Shown one piece after another: positions 47,601 through 57,975 of a stretch of DNA of 64,000 nucleotides. Source of the DNA: Akanthomyces muscarius (lineage: Eukaryota > Ascomycota > Sordariomycetes > Hypocreales > Cordycipitaceae); the NCBI RefSeq assembly GCF_028009165.1, contig NC_079242.1, forward strand, positions 2,046,001-2,110,000, given 5' to 3'. The number at the start of each line of letters is the position of its first letter. The stretch's first letter is position 1. The notes under the pieces were generated by a model. It saw nothing but the letters and a program-made list of their open reading frames with translations, was not told where the DNA came from and did not search any database. A program made the translations under genes and the position numbers.

Positions 47601-49006
47601 TGTTCGCAGGGAAATGCAAACTTACGCCGTCCATAACTAGGGAGCCTGGTCTCGATGGATATACGTGTCGAATGTCTGTCAGTGAAATCTCGCCACGAAT
47701 ATCCTCGATACGGTCGCCGTTGCTGGAGCTTGGATCTGTTGGTGACGCGCGGAAAATGGTGGCGGAAAGCTTCTTGGTCGATGTGAGACCTTTGACAATG
47801 GCCTGGCCATGGGGAGCGACATTTCCCAGTGCAAACGACCCCGTAAGAATTGCAAAAAGGACGGTCAGGATTGCTGATATATCGACTTGCCCTCTGACGA
47901 AAAGTCTCGACCCTTCCCAAAAGGCGAGGCCATAAGTCCACCAGATGACTGCATTCATAGCTGCCATCATGAAGCCGAGAGCCACGCCACTCCGGAACTG
48001 ATAGATACGTGTGGTAGCAGCGTGATTTTCGAACTTTTGGAGCAGCGGCGACTGCATGTTGAAAGCCAAGGTTGTTGCGATCGAGCTGATTGCTTCTTGC
48101 GCGATGTTGGCTCCGCGCCCGTACGCCTCCTGTGCCTTCTGGGAGTTCGTCACCATAAAGAAAGCCCCAACTCCCATGGATAGCATGATGAGTACAATTG
48201 AGGGAAGAAGCACCAGTGCGAGTCGCCAGCTTTTGATGAAGCTAATGACGATGGCGCCGCAGAAATTGGAGAACGCGGCCACTGTAAAGCAAGCTTTGAG
48301 CGTGATGGCGTCTTGGATCAACGTTGTATCCGTGGTAATACAATTATTGACCTCTCCAATGCCAATCGTGTCAAGAAAGGCGACATTCTGTCGCAGGACC
48401 GCCTCAAGGTATCGCTGTCGAACTTGCTGTAGAATGCGCTCTCCCGCATATGTGAAGCCGACAATCGCAACGAAGCTGGCAAGCAAGTTGCCTACTGCAA
48501 GGTACACAAAAAGCAAGCTGAATCTGCTTACTTGCGCGTCGAACGCACCGAGCGATGTTTCGCCGACAAAGAAGCCGCGGAACGACTGTCCCATGTTGCC
48601 GAGCAGTAGCTATAATTCCACCACAAGTTTCAGCAGTTACTATCGCACTAAGAAGGGCCGCAGACTTTCTTACATCGGATATAGGAAACGCCAGGCCGCT
48701 CCCAACTGCTGCAATCAGACTCATTGCAAGCAGAGCGAGATCAAATTTGGTAGCGCAATTGAACAAAAACCTGAAAGGTGTGGGAGAATCCCTTTGCTCG
48801 GCCAATTGACTATGGATAACTGCCAGCTCTTCCGCGCTCAAGTTGACTTTATCGACTTCGAGATTCTTGCCTTCTTCATCTCGATCGACGCGCAGAGGCT
48901 GCATTTGCATTTCCTGGGAGCTTGTCTCCATGGCTGGAGGGATGTATTCGCAATCGCCAACGACTATAAAACCATGTGTTTCGTAGCCGTCTTTCAGCAT
49001 GAACAT
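44631..49006 (-). CDS. Full-size ABC transporter, ABCB/MDR type
   Basis: Predicted 1316 aa from seven exons (introns 48610-48673, 47452-47507, 46962-47015, 46423-46541, 45054-45117, 44738-44805); the exon sum is an exact multiple of three. Architecture is TMD1-NBD1-TMD2-NBD2. NBD1 has Walker [10 protein letters not shown] (about residue 455), signature LLSGGQKQR and Walker [16 protein letters not shown]2 has GASGSGKST (about 1105), MLSGGQKQR and [12 protein letters not shown]. Both NBDs have the H-loop in AHR(L/I)STI/V and so appear catalytically complete. A charged linker of about 100 residues joins the halves. Such transporters export hydrophobic compounds across the plasma membrane. Within the cluster a product-efflux or self-protection role is likely. 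Met at 48931 is an alternative start. Confidence 0.9.
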
Positions 49007-49418
49007 TGACTGGGAGTTAGAACAGTTAGCTACTCCGTTCGGTCGATTCACTGCAACAACTACAATTTTTCGCGTGACAACCGGTGTCGCGATGAGACGC
49101 TGTGACTAGCTGTAAGCCTGCTGTGACTCGATGTGGCAAGACCGGGCGAGACAGGGGACTTTCGGATTTGCCTTATTTAGCAAGGTCTACGGATACTAGA
49201 GAATAAACGCAAATCTGTGACGCCCGAGAGCTAGCCAGTTTAGTCTAGATCCACATGGTAATATTAACCTTCCACTGGCTTGCCGGCCTGCTTACTATTC
49301 CCCCCCTTGCCCCAGCCAGGAACGCCACTGATCTGCTCATGCGACACCCGTAAGGTGTCCAGTAATTTTCCCTTTCCGGGCATAGCATGCGATCACTGTT
49401 CTGTTGGTGACTAGCTAC
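49007..49418. other. Spacer: ABC promoter and P450-C 3' flank
   Basis: 412 bp between two minus-strand genes. Nothing further seen. Confidence 0.5.
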
Positions 49419-51478
49419 TCAATAGGTTAATCTTCCCTCCTGTCGCCGGTGAAAGCGAACCATCAGGTCCGGCTTCCACCACATGACATGTAACTGGCTC
49501 TGAGCTACCCAATCAAGCTTTTGGTCTAGCAATTCCAACTCGTAGGTCCAGAGCATCTTGGCTAAGATGACGTTGATTTCCATCCACGCGAAGCTAGACG
49601 AATGGGAAAAAAAATGTCAGCAAGTTTGCATTTAAATGAGGTCTTCCATCATTCACAATCGGAGAGTGATGCGGAGAGAAATGTGAGTTAACTTACTTCT
49701 GCCCTAGGCAGCCACGCGGCCCCATAGAGAATGGCTGGCTTGCTTCCTTTACATCCGTGGAGTTGGGATCTAGCCATCGCTCAGGCTTGAACGAGTAGGG
49801 ATCACTGAAGTACTCTTCGCTATGGGTGAGCGTCCATGCATGTGTTATGACCTCGGCCTGATTTTTCTTGTTAGTATTGCACAATCTTTGCTCTAAACTT
49901 ACCGTGCTGTTTGATCTTACCCCTGCCGGTACGTAGAATTCGCCAACGTTCATCCCTGTAGACAGCCTGGGGAAACCTCCCGATCCGGGCGCGTAGATTC
50001 TCAGCGCCTCATTGATGACAGCCTGCAAGTAGGGCAATTGACGAGCCTTGGTCGCGTTGATATCCTCATAAGAAGCAAATGCTTGAGAAATTTCGTTCTG
50101 CAATGTTTGGTAGCATTCCGGGTTCTTGAGCAAGTAGAACGTCGCAGCAGCGAGAAAAGTGGCAGTGGTTTCCGCGCCAGCGATCCTGTATACTGGTCAG
50201 GCCAAGAACGAGTATGGCAACTAGTCGCAGTCCTGAAGCAAGACGTACGTTAGAGTGGACACATGAGCCGCCATTTCCTCCTGGTCAATAGACCCTTTTT
50301 CGTAATTCTCGACAACAACAGACAAAAAATCCTTTCTTGTGGACTTTTTCTGAAGACGCCTATCTCGACTCAGTCAGTCACGGAACTCTTTGCTCTGCAA
50401 GATGAAGTTGCGGTTAGCTTACTCGGTGACTTTTTGTCGGGCATATCGGGAATTTTTGTTCTGCATCGCCAGAGTAGAAGGGAATAGCAGCCTGGCGAGG
50501 CTGGCCATGAAAGGCAGACGACGGAGATTGTCTATCAAAGTGATGAAATAGAGGTGGCTCACAATAATTTCTGACCAAAAGTGCGGCTTGCCTATTCTGG
50601 TGAGTACACGGATCGCGCTGCTAGTGCGCTGGGGAAATGTTGGTTCGTCACTTACCAATCTTGACGCTTTGAAAGGACTGTCCAAATGCCATCTCACCCA
50701 ACATGTCGAAGGTGGCCATTTCGTACCATTTTGTCATGTTGATGCCTTTCTTGTTGCTACCCTCCTCGCCAATGCGACTGACGAATACGTCCACACCTGT
50801 AGTGATGATTTCCTCCTGCTCCAGCAGCGATTTGGTGGCAAAAGCTGCAGACAGCATTTTTCGCATCTTTGCATGTTTATGGGGGTCGCGCTCGCTTCCT
50901 ATGCACAGGGATCCAAACCCGGCACCGTAGATGGAATAAAATTCGGATTTGATTGGCGTCGGCGCACCTCCTGTGCGATGCCCGTAGATTGCTTTCCAGG
51001 ACTCGACCGTCGCAAAGGAGAGCTCGTTAGGAGAAATTCTGACCACCGGTCCTGCGAGGAAGGCGTGAAAACACAGTCAAGCACAGGTGTCGCAAAACGT
51101 ACCATGTTTCTGATGGGCCTTCTGAATCGCGTGATGCAGGTGCCCTCTTTGCGATTGATAGATTCGCCAAGTCTGTTTTGCTTTTAGCGGTTTCATCGGC
51201 AAGTCAGGTGCCAGAACTCTTGACGCACCAGTCCTGAGCGAGCTAACAGTGGCCCTGGAAAGCTCGCTAATTTGTGAAAGAAGATGTTGTAAAGAGCAGA
51301 AAGAGTAATGTAGAGGATTGCCTGGCTCTGCCTGTCAGTCTCAACCCGAATCACAAATAACTTTGGAACTGACCGTCACTAGAACTGTGCCGACAACAAA
51401 ATCGGCGGAGAATAATTTCGTAAGCTGCTGGTCCTTGGGCCACGGTCGCACACCGTGCCAAAACTTGGTACTAGGCAT
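49419..51478 (-). pseudogene. Cytochrome P450-C (CYP65-like), +1 frameshift near the N-terminus
   Basis: Nine exons (introns 51323-51373, 51173-51228, 51052-51102, 50592-50655, 50360-50422, 50186-50248, 49858-49902, 49594-49696) would give a P450 of about 520 aa. Most of it is intact: GPVVRISPNELSF, the I helix in IAGAETTATFLAA, ExxR in NEALRIYAP, FKPERWLDP and the heme loop MGPRGCLGQNFAWME (Cys about 459). The exons sum to 1564 nt, one base more than a multiple of three. The conflict lies in exon 2: the membrane-anchor frame from the ATG and the frame holding FPGP differ by one. A run of four A's (plus strand) at 51300-51303 is the likely site. No intron choice I tried repairs it. It is either a true lesion in a recently lost gene or a sequencing error; the rest of the gene shows no decay. 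Confidence 0.75.
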
Positions 51479-52033
51479 TTTGGCTAGCCGTGCTACAAGA
51501 GATTCAGCTCAAACGAAAAGCACTTTCGGTGTGCACTCTTGCTACCCAAGTAGTAATGGAATCGGCCATAGTTCTAAAAGCCTGACCCTTCAGTTTTCTA
51601 GGCTGGTGCCCACCGAGTCGATATGCAATGCTGGAAATTTCCTAATTCGGGAATATCCAGCCGGGACTCCATGGCCGCTTACGCGCGCATTGAACATTTC
51701 TACGGAGTGATCGAAGGCATTACAGTGTGCAAAGGAAATCGGGGGCAACTACCAGGACAGCGGTTTGTCCAAGACTAAAGTGATTATTTGCCGTGCGCAT
51801 TCTCCTAGACCTGGTTAGCATAGTTACCCTGTAGAGTACAAGGTTTTCACGATCAACAAGAGTTCATTCTTTTTAGGGGCAAAGAGATCGATGAGCGTAA
51901 TCAAGTCTCTAAAAATGCTATCTATCCGTACATCATGCAACGGGGATTTCTAACTAGCAAAATATTTAATCGACAAAGAAAAGCTGCTGTGGCCACCGTT
52001 GGACTTATCAACATTACTTCCACGGCAAAATAG
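51479..52033. other. Spacer: P450-C promoter and terpene-cyclase 3' flank
   Basis: 555 bp. Mixed composition, no gene or repeat seen. Confidence 0.5.
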
Positions 52034-53216
52034 CTAGTTGGGCGAATTGTATCGAAGGGTGGTCAGGCTCCAATATTCATTCCCACTCATCTGATACTCC
52101 AGACCCTTCATATATGTCTTGAGATCCTTACTGGCGGGGTTTGCAGTGGACGAAAGTCGCTTGGATACCAGCGCGTCGTGTTCCTTTTCCCACTCGCGAC
52201 AGAGAATCCAGAGCACGCGCTTACACGCCGCATAGGGCAGGCAAGTTTCGGTCGAGAGCACCTGCACCGCCGAGCAGATAGCAGAGCCTTCAGGATGTCC
52301 TTCATGAAACTGGATATATTCTTTATCCCAGCTAAGAATGTCGTTGACCACGGAAAGATGCTTTGCACAGTTTTGCTCGACAGGCACAACGGAGGCAATC
52401 TCCTCGCTGCTGAGGTGGAGCTTCATGGAGAATCTCATCAGAGCGCAAAGCAACCTATATACACAACAGCAGTCAGCATTTTTTTTCTTCCCAAAAAAGG
52501 GTGTGACGGAATCTTGACTTACGCCTTGCCAACGTCTTTCTCACGATAGGTCAAGTAGTGCCCCAGTTCCTTCACTGTCAGTCGGGACTTGTCTGTTTGA
52601 GCCCTCATGAAGGTAAATGTCGGCTCCAAAATCTCATCTGCGAGTTGGCTATCCTTGGCTCTCATGTCTTGCCATAGATCATACCACATCCACTCGACTG
52701 GGATGTTGCGGTCCGGCAACACTTCTGCGCGAGCAATGGGCATGAGATGGCTGTTGTAGGCTGCGCCATCTTCGAATGACATGTCTTCCAGAAGGTCTGA
52801 TGCCATCACAAGTTAGAAATTGTATTCTCCGTCCCATGAGTACTGTACGGAGAGGTGAACATGCCGTCAATGAGAAACAAGATAGTCAAGAGCTTGGATG
52901 CAAGGGCAATGCGGTCATCCTCGGCAAGCGGAAAATATAGACAAGTCACCCGCGTGAAACCAGCCAAGACAAACTTCTTGCGGTCCTTCTCCGTCTTGAA
53001 CGGCCAGTGTTGGAGAAAATACGAATCGACATCGCGCGTAATTTCAGGTTCCAAAGGGTGAATACTGCTTGACCAGCCAGAGATTGGCAGGTCAGCCCAC
53101 CCATTGGCCACATAACGTGCAGCAGCTGGGTCTTGGGCCGTGTGAAGACTTGACTTCACATGCGAGGCATGTGTGAAGTAGGGTTGCTCGACCACAGAAG
53201 TCAAGGAGGGGGCCAT
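52034..53216 (-). CDS. Class I sesquiterpene cyclase (aristolochene-synthase-like)
   Basis: Predicted 348 aa from three exons. Intron 1 (52797-52864) is a GC-AG intron; intron 2 is 52455-52522. The metal-binding aspartate motif DDLLED (residues 117-122) is built across intron 1, its second Asp codon being split. The second metal site is NDILSWDKE (Asn246, Ser250, Glu254), and the C-terminal RY pair is present. Length and wording (DVDSYFLQHWPF, RVTCLYFPLAEDDRI, ILEPTFTFMRAQTD) fit the fungal aristolochene synthase branch rather than trichodiene synthase. It should ionise farnesyl diphosphate to a C15 hydrocarbon; the product skeleton cannot be read from sequence. All catalytic motifs are intact. 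This is the scaffold-forming enzyme of the cluster. Confidence 0.92.
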
Positions 53217-53622
53217 GTTGCCAAAATGAATGGATAAAGAGAGAGTCGTCAATGGAGTTAAGGTGTAAATGTGGCAAGAAGAGTTGATCAAAAGCGCTTT
53301 GAGCTGAGTAGATACTTTTCTTATTGTGTTTCAGTGATTCTTTAAACTTGCAAACGACTAAGGTGTGAACATACCGAGGCTTATCAGCATGATATCTGGG
53401 CGACACTGTACCATCGGCCTTTCCCGATTTGGCGAACGCGAGCATGAGGACCCTACGTGCGGAATGACATCACAACAGTATCGAATAAGAAGCTTGTATA
53501 GTAAGGGCCAAGAGTAGATAGGGTTCTGCCTGCAGCACTAGGTACAGAGATCTTTTCGGAATTCTTTTATTTTTCTTCGGGATGATCTATCTGCACCGAG
53601 CTGGGTTACTTTTTAAGAGAAC
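53217..53622. promoter_or_regulatory. Bidirectional promoter (terpene cyclase / SDR)
   Basis: 406 bp between two start codons on opposite strands, typical of co-regulated cluster genes. It contains the dyad TCGG-N6-CCGA at 53414-53427, i.e. CGG-N6-CCG, the form of site bound by Zn2Cys6 dimers. The cluster encodes one such factor (56222-57659), which makes this a plausible operator. Confidence 0.5.
53414..53427. promoter_or_regulatory. CGG-N6-CCG dyad, candidate Zn2Cys6 site
   Basis: Symmetric TCGG...CCGA half-sites six bases apart, about 200 bp from each flanking start codon. The spacing is not the TCG-N5-CGA core described for AflR, so which regulator binds is open. Confidence 0.35.
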
Positions 53623-54596
53623 ATGACTTCGTTGAATATTAAAGAAAGTGATATTCCTGACTTGGAAGGGAAGAAAGTCATCATTACTGGAGCCTCATCA
53701 GGTATTGGTCTCGAGGCCGCTGGCATCTTTGCCGAGAAGGGGGCGTCCGTCCTCAATCTTGACATCAACCCACCAAACACTATTGTACATGACAATATTG
53801 AGTACCGCAAGTGCGACATTTCGAAGTGGGAAGAGCTTCTCGCATCATTCAAACATGCAGGAGATGTGCACATTGCAGTGGCAAATGCTGGTGTATCAGA
53901 GGAGACTGATTACTTTGCCGACACATTTGATCAGGAGACGGGAGAGCTTCTGGAGCCGACCTACGGAGTGCTTGGCGTGAACTTGCGCGGTGTTTTCAAC
54001 TTTACAAAACTGGCATTGAGCAGTTTCAGAAGTCGCAAATACCCAGGGAGCATCGTCATTACTTCGAGTGCGACAGCATACTCCCCGGAGCACTCTTTGC
54101 CAGTGTACAGCGCGTCCAAGCTTGCGGTGAGTATCAGCTCTTGCATGCATTTACCAAGTGTCAATGACAATAGGCTAATGCAAAGTCGCCGCAGCTCATT
54201 GGCCTTGTGCGGGCTCTGCGATCGACGGTCCGACTGGAAGGGATCACCATCAACTCAGTCGCGCCGGCAGCGACCATCACCGCGCTTCTGCCGAAGCACT
54301 TGGCTGCCCCTATCATGGCCGCTGGTCTGCCAGTCAGCTCGGCAAGGTTTGTCGGACTTGCCTTGGTCTACTCGGCCGTGGCCAAGCAGGATGGATTGGT
54401 GGAGCTGTACGGCAAAGACGGCGAGGAGCTGTCAAAACAGGAATCCCGGTGGAATGGCAGGACAATTCTCACGCTGGGCGATCAGTACACGGAGCTCGAA
54501 GGCCCTTTATCGTCGCTGCGACCACAGTGGTTCGGAGCAACCAATATGGGTCTGACAAGGCTGCAGCAGACGGCGACAGATTTCCGCGAATCGTAA
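53623..54596 (+). CDS. Short-chain dehydrogenase/reductase
   Basis: Predicted 301 aa with one intron (54127-54194). The Rossmann cofactor motif TGASSGIG (residues 22-29), NLDINPP after beta-2, NAG in VANAGVSEE and the catalytic pair YSASK (Tyr162, Lys166), with Ser in VITSSA upstream, are all present: a classical SDR. An Asp at the end of beta-2 (LDIN) suggests NAD(H) preference. It probably oxidises or reduces an alcohol/ketone on the P450-oxidised terpene. Divergent pairing with the cyclase gene links it to the pathway. Confidence 0.9.
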
Positions 54597-56221
54597 AGGC
54601 TCACTTAGTCAAGGCGATTTAGTTCGGTGGGGGTCACGGCCGGGGGTTTTAGAAGGGGAATTAGCTTGGTTAGCGCTGACACCTTTTTCGGCTAATTAGA
54701 CTTTAATCTGGCAGTTCGCTTGATTGCGGCTCGGAGAAACAAAACAAACTTGTGTGAGGTTATTACATAGAAATGTGGCGTTTTCTGCAAATGCTCAATG
54801 CCCTTGCTCAGCTTCTATGTTGTAATGCATTGTCGCTCCGCGTAAAATTGTCGGTGGCCCGCGGTGTCGCTCTAAATTGCTCGTCCAGCCAAGCGCCGTC
54901 AAATGGCTGAGTTTTAGCTTCAACCCGGCTTCTATCAGCCCTGACAGGAGTTGGTTCCTGGGGTGCGGTTGCATGGCGGTTGAGGATGACGCTAGGGCTT
55001 CGGGAAACAATCGTGCTAGATCAAATGTTAGGATTACGAAAGTGACGCTGATGATGACTTCAAGCAAGATGAATCCACCAATCCAGCGGAGGCCTCAGAA
55101 GCAAAGGTTCAGATTTCTCGTGATTGCGGAAGACAGTAATTGAGTTAGCTACTTGCTGCCTATCGGTCAAGTAGACGCCGACACCCCTGGGACATGACGA
55201 TCCAAAAGCAGTAGTGAAGGGCGATCGCGCCATGCTAGCGTCGCTCCTCGCTGCCACTCGAAGACTAAAGCAAAAGCCAAGCGCTGGTCAAATCTCCATA
55301 ATGCGGGCTGCTTGTGGGAGTGGAGGAGAAAGAAGGCAGCACATGCAACCGAGCGCACATAGGAAGAAAACATGAGCTGACTAGTGCTCGTTTTCTTCGA
55401 AACAATTGGCAACGCTTCCCGGCAGTTAATCGCGTCACAGTATCGTGCAACTCGAGCAACTTTGGTCTGAAGACCATCTATACTAGAGGTATACAATTAG
55501 TTGAAGCTGAGTTCACACCGAAGAAAAGCCCGCTTGACCGCTTGGCCGACTATTCATACTGCCCCTTTTACAGTCAAGATGCCGGGTCGGTGGTGCGAGA
55601 TATACTTGTAATGCCAGGCAGGAAACAGCTGCTCTAGTAGCCTATGATCCCACTGGCTGAGGAAGGGATCGACATGCGGATAATGACTTTGGAACGCTCT
55701 AACAAACAAAAGCAGCTTACATACAACGGCTGCAAGAGATGTGACGAATGTGGAGGCATTTACAAAATATGAATAACATTTCTATTCAAGTGGGCTTTAC
55801 AGGGCTGGGGACTCGGATGATGTCCATGTGTGTAAAACGCGGAACTGATGTTACCCAGCCAGTCGCAACTCGATGCGTGTAATAAAGATCGTCTCAAGAC
55901 AGCAGAGGTCAGGGTATCGTGGCCAGTAGCTTGTGAAATACGTCATTTCGTCTTTGGTTTCCTGCTAGGGCAAGCGCAATCGCCGCTGAGATGCATGGTG
56001 GCTTGGTCGCTATTTTTAATTTTTTTTTTGTATCCCTACCCCTTGTGCACGGAGAATTGGGTTTTAGATAGGAAACGACGTCGAGATTCTGCCGTAAGCA
56101 CTAAAGCTCTCAGGGCAATGAGCCGCATGCCATCGTTTCCTTTTGTATCTTGCCTCTGCATGAAAGCCACGAGGTCTTCCACGATGCATCTTGAAGCGTA
56201 CTGAGATTCTGGAACGACGCC
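54597..56221. other. 1.6 kb spacer before the cluster regulator
   Basis: No gene supported. Small open frames on both strands (for example 55167-55496 minus, 55848-56204 plus) are featureless. It presumably includes the promoter of the AflR-like factor. Confidence 0.45.
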
Positions 56222-57659
56222 ATGTTCATGACATTGAAATGCAGCCGGGGAGCGGAAGGCGGTATCAAGCACGTTGACACAAGTGGCTCTTTCAACCGGC
56301 CACGAGAGTATTATTCAAGCATTGCATGCTCAACTTGTCGCAGTAAAAAGGTATGCTGCTAGCTGGAAACACCCGTTGGAGCGTCCAAATGGATCATCTA
56401 ACTCTCGCTATCAGCTAGGATGCAGTCGAGAAAAGAGTGGTTGTCGCCGATGCCAAAGTCGGGGCGAGCTTTGTGTGTATGAGCCTCCACGACACCGCGG
56501 CAAGAAGTCACAAAAACAGTCGACGCCCCCTCCAAATACAGAAAGCACACAGAGTCCCAGGGATGACCCAGTCAATGCAAGTCCGGCACTTCAGCCGACG
56601 GCAATGGTACCTGGAAACACAATTCGTGCAACTGTCGCCGACTCTTGCGACCAGCATGCCACTGTCAACCTCGCACCTCAACACCTGAGCGCAGACGCCG
56701 CCAAACAGTCAGCCATGACTGAGAGTGCCTACTCGTCTTGTTCAGATTCTGATTTTCTGTCTGTCGACTTTATGCCAGAGCTCATCAATTTCTCTGACGA
56801 TGTTCTTATGCCTTGTCTTCCGGGTTCGTATTCTATTTATTCATCCCCTTCTCGATCCTTCCTTGACTGATTTTTCGCGTCTACCTTAGAAACACCACAA
56901 GCCCCCCGAATCGAATACAACGGGTCATATCAGCCCAATGCATCCGCGTTCACCGTTGATCCCTTGTCATACGAGCCTACCAATGCAAGCAAGAAAGTGC
57001 CTGGGAGCCCAATGGATCTGGTCTCCCCCATCGCAGTGTCTTCCGGTCTATCACGGTCGGCTTCGGCTTCTGAGCAGATATACGACGAAGAGAATTGTGA
57101 TTGTACCGGCATAGCTCTTCGCTTACTCGAGGAGACCATCTCTGCACCAAAACTTGATGAATGGCAAGGCACAGAGAGGAAGTTGTACTTTTTGAAGACT
57201 GCCATCTCAGAGTGTGCTGCCCTCTTCGAGTGCAGCTGCCTGCAACACGACTCGGGTTTGTCCATGCTGGTCGTTGTTGTGTACGAAAAACTGCAGTTCT
57301 TCTTTGAAGATATTTCCGAGTCCACAGGACATCGCCTGGACCAGTCAAGAAGCAATCCTCAAGCATCACCTGGCAACTGGGGCCGGTCACACGTAGGCCA
57401 GGATGATGGTAGCCAAGGCCGTCAGAGATTACACTCCCAGCCGCGGCCAAACCTGACCATCGGCCACTACCACATTGACACACGGGAAGAACACTTCAAT
57501 GTTATGTCTGCGCTTGTTCTTCTCCAGCTCCGCCGACTGGCAGCTCTGGTGTCGAAACTGAAACGCAACGCAGCAGACCGCGAGTGGAATGCGCATGTTT
57601 CTTTATTACGAAACTTGGTGCATAGAATGAAGAGTTTGTCTGCGACTCTTCAAAGATGA
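56222..57659 (+). CDS. AflR-like Zn2Cys6 cluster regulator
   Basis: Predicted 435 aa from three exons (introns 56351-56414 and 56824-56889). The zinc cluster is assembled across intron 1: ACSTCRSKK joined to LGCSREKSGCRRCQSRGELC (CX2CX6CX6CX2CX7C). A basic stretch RHRGKKSQK and a Ser/Pro-rich linker follow. The C-terminal half, with CDCTGIALRLLEE, ISECAALFECSCLQHD and VVYEKLQFFFEDI, fits the aflatoxin regulatory protein domain (PF08493). Such factors are pathway-specific activators. Its place between the SDR and the PLP enzyme makes it the likely switch for the cluster. No AflS-type partner gene is next to it. Met at 56228 is an equally good start. Confidence 0.85.
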
Positions 57660-57975
57660 TTTTTGGGCGGGGGGGGGGGTTAGAGCCCTTTAACTGGTAA
57701 CGGCAGTCTCAGATACGTACACTGCTAGTAATAATGTTGAGTGGGCAGTGACAACCTTTTCGACATTTCGGATTTGCATTATTAAGGCACTATAGCATAG
57801 AACGCTCATCAAGAATAGACTATAATAGACATAAGTTATTAATTTACCAAATCTTCTGTCTGATGATGCTCGTTACACGTCTGTTGTCTACAAGTCATAC
57901 AAGATGCCATGCTGCGCTATAGCAACCGTGATTCTTCGTACACTCAACATGCTCTGAAAAGCTGCCACATGAATC
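57660..57975. other. Convergent 3' spacer with an 11-G run
   Basis: 3' flanks of the regulator and of the PLP-enzyme gene. An uninterrupted run of 11 G's (57669-57679) begins about ten bases after the regulator's stop codon. The rest is AT-rich with possible polyadenylation signals for both strands. Confidence 0.5.

Noticed and set aside
52034..53216. Trichodiene synthase (Tri5) identity for the cyclase
   Set aside because: Some neighbours resemble trichothecene-cluster families, but the cyclase's length, its DDLLED motif and its flanking text match the aristolochene-synthase branch, so a trichothecene cluster is not supported.
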